From Madurella fahalii (lineage: Eukaryota; Ascomycota; Sordariomycetes; Sordariales): DNA of 64,000 nt. The DNA lies in NCBI GenBank assembly GCA_029876055.1, contig CM056874.1, positions 9,300,001 to 9,364,000 on the forward strand, given 5' to 3'. The notes beneath the pieces were generated by a model. That model worked only from the letters and a program-made list of their open reading frames with translations, ran no database searches and was not told the origin of the DNA. The translations under genes and the position numbers were made by a program. Positions 45,133 through 55,873 of the stretch are shown piece after piece; within the stretch, counting starts at the first letter, position 1; each line of letters opens with the position of its first letter.

Positions 45133-47123
45133 ATGCTCGTGCCACTGGTTGTCGCGGCTCTCGTTCTGCTTGGGCCTTACCTCTACAGGAAACTTCGCTA
45201 CAAAAGGCGCAAGCAATATGCTATCTTTCCTCAGAGGCCGACGTCGCTTATCCTAGGACATTTAAGAACTCTGGGTTACTTCATCCGTACCGGAAAGCCA
45301 AACGGTCATCCAGGTAGAAATTACACCTGCTTTTTTGCCCTGATGCATTTGCGGCCTTGGCGTACAGCACATACCTGACCGGCTTGTGAATAGACCTCGC
45401 GTTTGCCGCCATGAATGAGACTCTTGGCCGGCCGCCTCTCATGTTTGTTGATACTCGGCCGCTTGGATCCCCAATGGTTATTGTCAGAAGCCACGAAATT
45501 GCCGAGCAGATCTCGAAAGCATCCAAGCTCTTCCCTTATAGCCTTCCAAAGACGCCCCGGGTATACGGCCATATGGTCCATGTAACTGGCCCGACCTCCA
45601 TCCTGGCTGCACACGTATGTTTCTATAAATTTTTCTTTTTTTGTTGTTTTTTATCCCCCTTACCCACGTCACGGTCGCTAACTCACGCTTGCAACACTCA
45701 CAGGGGGAAGATTGGAAGCGGCTCCGTAGACGTTTCAACCCTGGGTTTGCACCCCAGCACCTCATAACATTTTTGCCCTGTATTCTGGAGAAGTCCTTCG
45801 CATTCCTCGGCCACCTAGACAGTTTCGCACAGACCGGCCAGCCTTTCTCCCTCGTTCTCCTCACTGGAAATCTGACCTTCGATATTATTAGCAGTGTCGT
45901 CATGGATTTTGACTTCGGTGCCCAGAATGTGGACAACCCAAGCGATTTTATACGCACCTATCAGGAATTATTCCAAACTTACGCGAGCGAACAAATGGAT
46001 CTCCCATGGTTTTTCACCCCGCGTATAGAGTGGAAACGTCGCCAGCTCGCAAAGCGCCTGAAAAACACCCTTAGGACCGTCGTCCGTAATGCGTTTACGA
46101 ACAGGCAGACTAAAGCCACAAAATACCGGAGCATCCTCTCGTTGAGTCTCCAAGGCGTCAACTCCTTAACCGCACAGGCTGTCGATGAAGCTTGCGACCA
46201 ACTGAGCACTTTCTTGTTTGCGGGACATGATACTACCAGCATTTTGCTTTCTTGGGTGTTCTACGAGCTGTCTCGTACCCCGCAAGCTCTGCAAGCTGTG
46301 CGCGACGAGTTGGACGAATTGTTTGGCCCAGGTGAGCGGCGTTTTCCCACCCGCAGCCTCAGAGAAGTAAGAGAGAAGAGTGTTGATCAGAAACAGACCA
46401 GAATCCCTCCATTGTACGCGACAAACTGCTTTCGGACGGCGGCCAGGATCTCTTGCACCGGATGGCCTATACCGCAGCTGTTATTAAAGAGACTCTCCGG
46501 CTATGGCCTCCTGCAGGCACAGCCCGCATAATAGAGCGGGGAGCTGGGGTTAAGGTGCACACATCAACCGCCGAGTACGTTCTAGAAGGAGTGGATGTCT
46601 ACAACTGTGCCATCATGATCCAGCGCGACCCTGAGGTGTATGGGGTCACTGCAAACGACTTTGTTCCCGAGCGTTGGCTGCACAATGCGGCTAACCTGAT
46701 CCCGCCATCGGCTTGGCGTCCCTTTGAAAAGGGACCTCGCAACTGCATCGGGCAGGAGCTTGCAAACCTAGAGGCGCGCGTTGTGATCGCGCTTGTTGCA
46801 CGCCGCTATGACTTTGTGAAGGTGCGAAATGTTTACAGGCTGCCCATCAATGCTTATGAACTATCTACATGCTTACTTTAACGGGTCTTTTAGGTCGGGG
46901 TCGGTGAGCTCAGTCTCGACAAAGCCGGCCAGCCGGTTCTAAACGCAAAGGGTCAATTCAAAGTGGCTTCGGAAATGTATCCGGTAAGTTTAGGCTTTGC
47001 AACACCATTGCAAGACTACGTACATAATTACTTTCTTCTCTTGACTGACACAACTCGTTATAGACACGTCAGGTGACGCCTAAGCCAGTTGATGGGATGA
47101 TGATGCAGGTTAGAGTCAGATAG
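45133..47123 (+). CDS. Cytochrome P450 monooxygenase (CYP59/StcS-like)
   Basis: Six exons (45133-45313, 45394-45614, 45704-46331, 46391-46821, 46894-46983, 47064-47123) join in frame to 537 codons, 536 residues; all introns are GT-AG. The start is the ATG of MLVPLVVAALVLLGPYLYRK, which forms the ER anchor. Other marks: WKRLRRRFNPGF in the C-helix region, a canonical I-helix AGHDTTS, K-helix ETLR (VIKETLRLWPP), ERW, and heme loop FEKGPRNCIGQELA. The RRFNPGFAPQHL stretch recalls the CYP59 group that includes sterigmatocystin/aflatoxin-pathway enzymes and many cluster P450s; this is recall of the family pattern, not a search result. It appears intact. Its substrate is unknown; it may decorate the diterpene or belong to another pathway. 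Confidence 0.88.
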
Positions 47124-47628
47124 ATACGGTTAGGTGGATATTGCTCGGGAGAACATCGCAGCTGTTATGTTTTTCAGTTTAAATGGTATAAGCCCCTTCT
47201 ATTCATTCGTTCCGTGATAACCTTGCCTAAGTCAACCGTGGAAAGCTATAATTCTCGTTGCTTAACCTCTAGAGAAGCTAGAAAGCCGGTTGGAATGCTA
47301 TCACTTCTGTGAGTTCTGACTCCTCCCTTCAGTCAAAATCCCAGACAGTAGTTCGAATTAGTGTAGTTATGTTCTGCAGCAATTTAACGTAGCGTCCCTT
47401 GATAAATTACTCTAGAAAGGTGTAGGTTTACGCTTCCTGAAAACTCTGGGTGTAACGAGATCTTCGTGGGAGTGCGTATATACTTCGAAGTATCTCTTGC
47501 TTTGGCTTCTGTGTAGCGTGAGACTACTAGGAAACCTTACTGTTAAGATCAGCGCGTAGTGAATAGGAACATAGACAGTAGACACTAGGTATTAGAGGGA
47601 TATCTAACGCTATAATTGCAGTCGCTTA
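47124..47628. other. Intergenic
   Basis: 3' flank of the P450 and start of the transposon-rich block; no gene recognised. Confidence 0.4.
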
Positions 47629-48848
47629 ACGTGCGTAATAAGCAAGATGAACAGATAAGCGAGTTAAACACTTTTAACAACAATACGCTTCCTTGCACAA
47701 AACATCAAGTTTCTCAACAACCTATTATATCTATTCCTTTGTACGAAGCTAGAGTAAACTTAGTACTCGAAGCTATTCAAAATAATCTAAAACTTAGTAT
47801 TCGAGCTACAGTAAAAACCTATAGCGTTATAATAAATACTCTCTGCAACCGACGCGACAGCAAACTGTGAGAACCAACTGGGTGGGGTTGGCGTTGGCGC
47901 AGGATGGAAGCCCCGAAGCCGCAGCGCCAGCGAGGTCACAAGAAGCAACAACAACGCTAAGCTAGAAGGGCGTAGATATCGCGTCAGAGGAGCGTCGAAG
48001 GAGCGCACAAGCAAGGACGATGACGGGGCAGCGAGCGGGGTAAGTGAGCCTAGACGCTGTTATCGTAGGGCATAAAGAGGAGGGCAGAAGACAGGGCTTA
48101 GGAGAGAGACAGAGTTCAATGAGACCACCATCCCACCCCTAACGAGCACTCTGCTCCCACGTTGCGCGTGCACTGCTCGTACCCAGGCACTCTGGTCCTA
48201 CTACCCTCGGGTCCTTGACCCTCATACAAACCTACATAACAAGATATTCTAGCCAACTTATACAAACTTACGGATTTAGAGGAGTATACGATTATTCACC
48301 ATATAACTAAGCTATATACACATATATTTCACCCTCGATTGTAATATATAGAAGATATAGCTAACTGACTACTACGTGAACACAATGTACCCTCTGTTGG
48401 TATACGCTGTGCTCACAACTTCATTAAACACCAACTAGAACTTCGTACGCGTTTTATACGTAAATACAACTACTAAAGGGCTAAATACGAAGATCCAAAG
48501 GTTATTCGCAAATAGTTTATATTTATATATAACATTAAGGCTAAGTACAGTATCCTCGACGAAGATTCGTATAATTTCGATGAAACGAGATTCATAATAG
48601 GTATTATCACCACCGGTATAGTAGTTACTACCTCTAATAGCTATAATAGGGTTAAATAGGCCTAGCTTAGTAATCGTAAGTAGGCTACAGTTTTCCAAGG
48701 GGTAAATGCTCTCAGCTAAGTAATCCTACTATTCATTATCTTAGCTAGGTAATACCACCTCGCCAACTGGTATCGAGAATACAACCTTCTGGTAACCTAG
48801 TACATTGTAACAGCTGAGAATAGCTGGACTACTAATAAGAAAGGTATT
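47629..48848 (+). mobile_element. Fot1-like transposon relic, copy 2, interrupted and heavily mutated
   Basis: The left end (TA, then ACGTGCGTAATAAGC) resembles the TIR of the intact copy at 27802. The coding part follows the same order as that transposase (VLEAIQNNLKLS, NRRDSK, then after the solo LTR YEDPKVI, YNFDETRFIIGII, YHLANWY) but with many TAG/TAA stops and a strong shift to A/T. A solo LTR (47866-48226) splits it after the NRRDSK codons. The element is cut at about 48848 by another insertion, so its right end is missing here. Confidence 0.75.
47866..48226 (+). mobile_element. Solo LTR (family S), with perfect 5-bp target duplication
   Basis: 361-bp sequence starting TGTGAGAACC and ending GACCCTCATA, flanked on both sides by CAAAC (47861-47865 and 48227-48231). 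Removing it restores the transposase frame of the Fot1-like relic. A second, closely similar copy is at 52041. No internal coding; consistent with LTR-LTR recombination. Confidence 0.8.
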
Positions 48849-49272
48849 GAAATGGAGCGGAAAATACACATCCACTCCATCAACAAAACAACAAGATGAC
48901 AAGACAAGGGGAGAGACAACGACTGAGAAACCCGACAACAAACCAGAATTCCTAGCAACGCGGCTTGGACCAAAGTAGCAACAAAGACAGACAGGACTTC
49001 CTCTGATCAGAGAGAGGCCGCAAAGACAAGCTCCCAATGGAGCAAGCAAATCGAAAGAAAGAATTGGTTGAACTGTTGATCTTGATTGTCCTTGACTGTC
49101 GAGGCCGACAGTCAAGACAGTCTTAAATACAGAAAAAAAGTGGGTTCTCAGTCCGATCACCTGATCCAGCCTGGAGGGCCGGGAACCCGATACCTCGGAC
49201 CTACACCGCTGGACCCGAAGTCCCAGAGTTGTCTTAGAGTGCTATCCGGCCAGTGCACTATCCCCCACTTCA
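48849..49272 (-). mobile_element. LTR-like sequence with TG...CA ends and a tRNA-like stretch
   Basis: On the minus strand it begins TGAAGTGGGGGATAG and ends CGCTCCATTTCA, giving the short inverted termini TGAAGTGG/CCATTTCA. A TATTTAAGAC motif sits inside. The first ~110 bases have a D-arm-like GTGC...GCAC and a T-run. It adjoins the Copia protease remnant on the right and cuts the Fot1 relic on the left, but I found no matching partner LTR and no target duplication. Confidence 0.4.
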
Positions 49273-51076
49273 GTAGCTGAGGACAAATCCGTTGGACCTC
49301 CGTAGGCAGTTATTGCCAGGACTTGTATCCCACTAGATACCTTGCTTTCGCAGTTGCCATAAAGACACCAGGTTGCAGACAAACCCAGGGCAGTAGACCA
49401 CGTCTCGAAGCTATAAGATATAGGTAGTTTTTGGTTGGCGTTGCTGTATTTGTTGCCATCGAAGTTGTGATGGCTGGTGCCCCTAAATCTGGATATCTAC
49501 ATCTCCGTACCTTTAGATAGGTACTGAGCTGTCGCCGGCCCATACATAGTCGCCAGGCTCGGCCTTCTTATAATTATTGAATCTATATCTTTGGTTAAAG
49601 ATATGAATAGTAGTTCCAGAGTCTAGGATAGCTGAATTTTTTAAAGGATACTCAGCTGTTAAGAAAGCTGTCTTTGCAATCAGAAAACTGCTAGAGCAGC
49701 GGCCGATTTTCCAGCCTAGTCAACTCTATAACTCTATCTAATACCTCAGCTTCTCGACTTCTTTTTGCAACATCGGATCCTTCAAGACCTCGTCGGCCCT
49801 AATCCGAACGTGGTCTCTTTCAGTAAAACCTTTAGGTACTAATTCCGGAAAGATATAGTAGCATCTCTATAAATAGTGGAACTGGCTACAACAGGGATAT
49901 ATAGTTGTGGCTGTGCTTAAGGCCTTCCTTGGCCCTATTTTAGGTCTTTTGCCCTCTAGGGTTTTAGCCTTGCCCAGAGCTTTACTCCGCTTTTTGAGCT
50001 TGCTACCACCAGAGCTACCGTATTGCATTCGTTGACTATTATTTTGTTCCCCCCATTACTACCAGGGCCGACTTCGCTATCAGAAGCGTCCTCCTGATAG
50101 ACCTCTTTACCACCTTTTGTAGTAGCGAAGGAAGGGCCAAACACGCCTTTTACTATCTAGTGACTACCCAGTCTACAGGATCTTATTAACTGCTTTACCT
50201 TCTTCCGAAAGTCGTTAGCTACCTCTCGGTAGGTCAGGGTTAACTGCAATGCCTTTACTCCTTTCACTAGCTTATAGGCTGTAACCTAGTAACTTATAAT
50301 CAGCTTTACCACATCAGTGAATTCCTGGAACCAGGCGCTTGTCGATAGAGCCTCAGAAACTTTCTTCCTTTAGGCGTTAGAGAGCGCTTGTTCCCAGTTT
50401 TCGGACCATCTAATTAGGTCCTTAGGGATTTGTATAAAGGGTTTGACGGCTTATCGATAGACTTCGCGAGCGTCTGAAAGTGCTTTGTTATTACTAATAC
50501 CAGCTTAGGTTTGAAGAGCCGAATACTACTCTGAGATTATCTCGGTCGGATCGTAGGAAGTAAGTTGGTAATGTGAGCTGACTGTCTTCAGAATCTACTG
50601 CTTCAGCTACTCGATCTTGTTAGTTTGTTACTCGTACTTCTTGAGCTCGGCTTGGTAAATAGATTATTCGAGCTGGAAGGTACGGAAACCGTCTGCTATG
50701 AGATCGCCGATTCTAATTGCTGACGTAGTTGAACCCATAGTTGGGGTTGCTCTATAGTCGTCCTTAACCACAGATTCGGTACTACCTCTAGCCGTGATAG
50801 TTGACTGGGTAGGGTTCTTATGCTTGTAACGTACTGGGTCCGGAGCTGTAGGCTCGTTGAGAAATGGGGTTAGGCCTTGAATCTAGGCCTACGTATTCCC
50901 GGCAACGGCTTAGGCTTAGAACTGTAGGTTCTAGAATTCCCAGTCGTCAGAGCTGGTTAGGAAAATAGTCTTGTCGTTGTTGACGGTTGTTATCTTGAAT
51001 CGGATTCAGGGATGCTTTTAATTGTGCTTCCTTTGTTAGCTTGCTAATCGGAGGTTGAGCGAATGAGACTCTTAAT
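49273..51076 (-). pseudogene. Copia-type retrotransposon remnant (gag and protease), minus strand
   Basis: Reading leftwards from the LTR at 51077-51352, one can follow a Ty1/Copia Gag: LTSSDDWEF near the start, then KNPTQSTITARGSTESVVK, SSHYQLTSYDPTEI, and a CYYIFPEL-type post-knuckle block. Next comes the aspartic protease with ILDSGTT (catalytic Asp), KAEPGDYVWAGDSS and RDVVYCPGFVCNLVSL. Many in-frame TAG codons sit where relatives have Gln or Trp, again a RIP-like pattern. Integrase and reverse transcriptase are absent; the remnant ends against the LTR-like sequence at 49272. Confidence 0.72.
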
Positions 51077-51352
51077 TGTCGGAAATACGGTACCTCTGAA
51101 TCTTAGGAAATGACAGTTTAGGATTTTTATATGTCTTGTCTTGATTGTGTTGATTGTCTCCGTGTTTATTGTCTGTCCTGTCTATCTTTGCTAGAGAGTT
51201 TGCTCCTTTTATAGACGAGATACGCGTATAGGATGATGTCCGTATAGTGGCGCAGTTAGCTGCTAGCCTGCTTTAGCTGACTAGAATACATGGGTTTGAC
51301 TCCTGCACTAGATCCCGTGATCCTGATCCTTTGGCACATGATCCTTTTGACA
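51077..51352 (-). mobile_element. LTR (family T), minus orientation, 5' LTR of the Copia remnant
   Basis: On the minus strand it starts TGTCAAAAGGATC and ends TTTCCGACA, 276 bp, and contains a TATAAAAGGAGC box. The Copia gag frame follows on its downstream side. An inverted relative lies at 51594-51980. Confidence 0.65.
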
Positions 51353-51593
51353 AGTGATCCTCTAAACTGCATACGTGTTCTTCTAGCTCTTTGGTGCTTA
51401 CTTAGTGTCTCGTTAGCCTTGCAGAGCGAAGAGACCTCTGACCGAAGAAGAGCTACCTGGTGCATTATAGCCATTGTACCCTTGGTAAGTTGATCTACAG
51501 CACCCAATATTGAAGTCGGAGAGCTGTTTTGATGGCTAGAAATGCGAGTCTTGATGAGCGTTGACTGCGATTCAGCTTCTCGAGGGTCATATA

Positions 51594-51980
51594 TGTCAAA
51601 AGGGTTAGGCGCTAGTCCAAGGATCAGGATCACAGGATCTAGTGCAGGAGTCAAACCCATATATTCTAGTCAGCTAAAGCAGGTTGGCAGCTAACTGCAC
51701 CACTGTACGGACGTCATCCTATACGCATATCTCGTCTATAAAAGGAGCAAACTCTCCAGCAAAGATAGACGGGAGACAGAAGATAGACGACAGAACATAG
51801 GGACAATAAACACAATCAAAACAAGACACACAAAAATCCTAAACTGTCATTTCCCAAGATTCAGAGGTGCCTGTCAGATAAAATGCAGGTTTAGCATTCT
51901 ACGACTAACAATCGTGGAGCTCCTCACCTTTTGAGTGTTTGGTATAGTTAGTAATTTGCGACAGTGCCGTGTTTCCGACA
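51594..51980 (+). mobile_element. Solo LTR (family T), plus orientation
   Basis: 387 bp, starts TGTCAAAAGGG and ends GTTTCCGACA. Flanks are ATATA (51589-51593) and ATATG (51981-51985), a target duplication with one difference. It is an inverted relative of the LTR at 51077-51352 and has an extra ~90 bases before its terminus. It splits the Fot1-like copy 3. Confidence 0.65.
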
Positions 51981-52040
51981 ATATGATGTCTAGAAGATCC
52001 AAGGTTGTACTATATTAGGCTATATAGCTAGGGGTATTAG

Positions 52041-52399
52041 TGTGAGGACCGGCTGAGCGGGGCCAGCGTGAGGCGCGGTCCGGAAGCCTCGGAGCCGTAG
52101 CGTAAGCGAGCCTCAGAAGCAACAACGGCACTAAGCTGGAATGGCATAAATAGCGCGTCAGATGAGCGTCGAAGGAGCGCACCAGCAAGGAGGACGACAA
52201 AGCAGCAGAGCGGGGAAGTAAGCCCTAGCGATACTATCACGGGCATAAGAAGGAGGACGGGAGACAGAGCTTAGGAGAGAGGCAGAGTTCAATGAGACCA
52301 CCACTCGACCCCTAACGAGCACTCTGCTCCTACGTTGCGCGTGCACTGCTTATACCCAGACACTCTGGTCTTACTACCCTTGGATCCTTGATCCTCACA
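52041..52399 (+). mobile_element. Solo LTR (family S), second copy
   Basis: 359 bp, starts TGTGAGGACC and ends TGATCCTCACA. It is closely similar along its length to 47866-48226. Flanks are ATTAG and GTTAG (one difference), and it interrupts Fot1-like copy 3. Confidence 0.75.
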
Positions 52400-52799
52400 G
52401 TTAGCATACGAAGCTGTATATCCAGTGTAGAAAGTACCTCTCTAGATCGTACGATATAAAACTAACCCCTATAAAACTACTCTGTATATTGCTCTCTATT
52501 ATAGAAGCAAAGAAGACCTTGCAGAAGGTATAGAGGAACTCGAGCTTGTTGACGTAGTTGATATGTATATACATTAAGTTCTCGATTTCATAATCGTATA
52601 CCTTCTTTAATAGCCTAAAACAGCTAATATCAAGTGGCTAGTACTTGTAGGAAGAGTGTGGAGGCATGTAGAGTGTGATGATGTTATTCTACTTGTAGTA
52701 GAATTCGAACTTGGTCGAGTAGTGGCATTCATAGCTGTCGAGGATTAACAGCTGGTATATACCCTTTATACGGGATTTTGTATAGTAGTCGACGTACTT

Positions 52800-53050
52800 T
52801 GTTACGTGGTAGAGGTCAGCACTGCTCAGCAGTATCTGGACCTATATCTCATCAGAGATAACGGCCCAGGGGTTATCGCCTACGCCTATAAAGACCCCTC
52901 AGATTTGTCTTCAGAGGACCTTCATTCAATCAACCATCATTATATCTTACTTTGTTATAGATTATGCTAGTGTTCATGAAGTACTTACCTCAGCATCAAA
53001 GCTGACGCCCTTGAGGTCACTAGTTACAGGGCTATAACAGAAACCTCGTA
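52800..53050 (+). repeat. Dispersed repeat family D, copy 2
   Basis: Reverse-complement match of 7557-7830 (shared start GTTACGTGGTAGAGG-like, shared peptide blocks IKTPQIC and STIIISYFV). It directly abuts the broken end of Fot1-like copy 3. Confidence 0.65.
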
Positions 53051-54489
53051 ACAAGTGGTACTCACTACTAGAATCGAACTTGACCTTTGTCATTCCTGAC
53101 GACGAGGACGTCGTCTTTACGCCAAATCGAGGCGTCGCGAGCACATTTAGCGAGCTTAGAGGAGTATCCTATTCGGAACCAGCAATCGTTAACGTTGACG
53201 ACTATCCTACGAGATTATAGCAAATGAACGATCAAGACCTCAAACGCGCAAGGCAGATATACAAGTTTATTATCGACAACCCGATAGTCAGTTTTGTCCA
53301 GAAGTTAACCGACGATACTATTTAGAAGCTATATAGCATTATATCACTTATCGAGTGCAATATTTCCTCCGCCTACGAATAAGAGTTCTCAGAAGAAACG
53401 CAATTCGAAGATTACCCAGACAGTTGGAAACTCGACTACTACGTACCCAGGTAGTACGTTCAGCATTACATCAAGAAGGCAATATAATGTATTAGAGAGG
53501 CCAGACTTCTGCCCTGGCCTGAGTAACCAGAGGAATCGACTACCATGTACTCGAGGGGAGTAGCTTTGACCCCAAAAACGCTAAGAAGGGTTTCCTCAAC
53601 GTAACACAATACACTGCTACCGACGAAAGCAATATAAATATCACGATCAGCAAATCATTACAAGCGGATCTACTGCATCGAGCTAAATCAGGAAGGCTCT
53701 TTTAGAGACGAGATACTAGCTATACTAAGGACAGTATCGCTGTCAGAAAACTCTATCTAGAGAGCATCTCCGATATTCCACACCCGAAGCGTTACTGCTT
53801 ATAGGAACAATGTCAAGGCAAATACCTAGTGAGTTCCTACTAGGCAAATATGAGGGTAAACTCCGGCTAAGTGGATCTAGAACCCCATCGACGACGATGG
53901 AAATCCCGTCGAGACGGATATCCTTATTGTCAATAACTACGACTTTATAGGATTTAGGGGAGCTGAGAACTTCAGCCCTGGCTATTGATAACGATAAGCT
54001 TAACCGAAGAGTTATCGAAATCGTTATAAGGTTTATTGGGGATAATACAGTACCTAGGTCAAGGGTACAGTACCCGGGACAGGGCCGCAACGTCTGGAAC
54101 AGAGCTTCGGCATCTGGAACAGAACTCCGGCACCTAGAATAAGGCCACAACGCCCGGAACAAGGCCACAACGCCCAGAACAGGGCTCTGGCACTCGGAAT
54201 AGGGCGTTGGCACCCGGAATAGGGCACTAGCACCCGGAACAGGGTCCAGCATCTCTAAACGCACTATAATCTCACCTGTGGAGCGAAGGAATCTCGTATT
54301 CAAAGAGATCTTCAAAATTAGCTCCACAGTAAGCAGGTGATCCACAATAAGCCCCCTTTCCAATTATCCCGAAGGTCGAAATGGCCAACAAGATCAAATC
54401 TATAATAAGTATGGCTTTCTCTCACTTAGATAGAATCAACAATCAAGTACTTTGAAGTCTTTTCTTTTCCTTCCTTCTTTTCCATCATC
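53051..54489. other. Degraded repeat DNA with unassigned frames
   Basis: A plus-strand frame with scattered stops continues from repeat D (for example DEDVVFTPNRGVASTFSELRG near 53100). It may be the rest of the same unknown element. The right half carries the minisatellite described separately. I cannot name the element. Confidence 0.35.
54075..54255 (+). repeat. Minisatellite, 18-bp unit GGAACAGGGCCACAACGCCC
   Basis: About ten imperfect units of GGAAYARGGCYNNRRCRYCY in a row. Because the unit is a multiple of three, the minus strand reads an uninterrupted six-residue repeat (ALFRVP-like) within an open frame (53743-54363). The unit is GC-rich against AT-rich flanks. Confidence 0.75.
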
Positions 54490-55873
54490 CACTGTGTACC
54501 TTACCTTGTGCACAACTACACCTCAACACTGAGGCTTATGCTGTGGAGGCGAGTTGCTGTATCTGCTACCTCTAGCAATAAGTTCCTTAGGAGGTTCGTA
54601 CTATTGAGCATCTTATTGAGCCTGACGATAATTTCGTGCCCTATACGCTCGGCACCGCTGTTCGGCTCTGATATATACGTCGGGGTGAGCTCAAGATCGA
54701 TGCCCTCCTCCTTTTTCTAGAGCTCGTACTCTGTATAGCCCTAGAGAGCTATAGTTCCAGTATCGTTATCCTACCTGATTACATAGATAGCGAGTCTGAA
54801 CTAGCGTTTTATATACCTCTCGAAGTTCCTAATAACGTTGAAGATCTCGAGTTACGTTTTATTAGGTAGTTAGTACAGAAAGAGCTTCCCTCTGTACTTG
54901 TCCTTAATCATAATCAGCTATTGAGAGCTATTATATGCTCTTTCGAACTGGAAGAGGTCCTACTGCACTCTCTAGAACGGTCTTATAGAGCGTCTTTCTA
55001 ACGGCCTTCTAGATACATCTATCTTCGTATATACTCGAGTACAGCTCTCGTATTTTAATAGCGCAATATCCTTGATCTTAATATTCCTAGCGTGACAGAT
55101 GAGCTCTCTAAGTACTTCTAGACCGAGGTAACCAGTCCTCTTATACTAGAGCTCCTTAGAGTCTTCCTGACGTCGTAGTAGATCGCGAGACTTCCTCTAT
55201 ATACGTCTCAAACCTTGTTCTATATTCGTAGTAAATATCATAATACCTATAGCACTTAGAGGGATACGCCCGAGCGTAGGAGAGTAGTTGAGGAGCTTAT
55301 ATTCGAAAAATACGAAATTTATCTCGTACTTTAGTTTCTTAATTACAAAGCTCTTTTCAGGTACTCCTATCTATAGTATACAATCCCAGCTATAGTACCA
55401 AACTCCCTTATTCTAAAGAGACGTCTCTATAATGATATTAGTATAGAAGCCTTTAATAACAGTAACGTTTTCTAAGATAAGGTCTATAGTATACCTGTTC
55501 TTGTCTCTAAACGCTATAGGCATAATCCTACGCTCCCTATTAGAGATAGAGAACTGCGATGAACCTATAAATATATAGTCTCCGGGCTTAGCCTTGACAA
55601 AGGAGCCTGGCTCGAGGTATGCTATATCGTTGACTAGATAGATAGTACCGTAGTTATCGTATAAAGTACTATTGTAAAGGGGATAGCACCCTAGATATAG
55701 GGTTGAGAATACTCTAGAAGCTTCCTTAAGTTGTATCAGGAGCTCGGGATTAATAACGGTAGTATTGATCGACGTTGGGAATATAGACTCGCTATAGGGT
55801 GCTTGAGACGTCTCTTTAGGAGCTTGCTTACTGCCTATTTGATTGTTAACCTCCTTTTCAAAGTGCTTGTTGA

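Larger units (their letters stand above)
51353..52799 (-). mobile_element. Fot1-like transposon relic, copy 3, minus strand, broken by two LTR insertions
   Basis: Three segments align, on the minus strand and in order, with the transposase at 27901: 52799-52400 (DDE-domain part, including the Asp region before SYECHYSTKFEF), 52040-51981 (linker), and 51588-51353 (C-terminal part with DQLTKGTMAIMHQVALLRSE). They are separated by the solo LTR 52041-52399 and the LTR 51594-51980. The zinc-knuckle end and both TIRs are missing. Confidence 0.7.
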
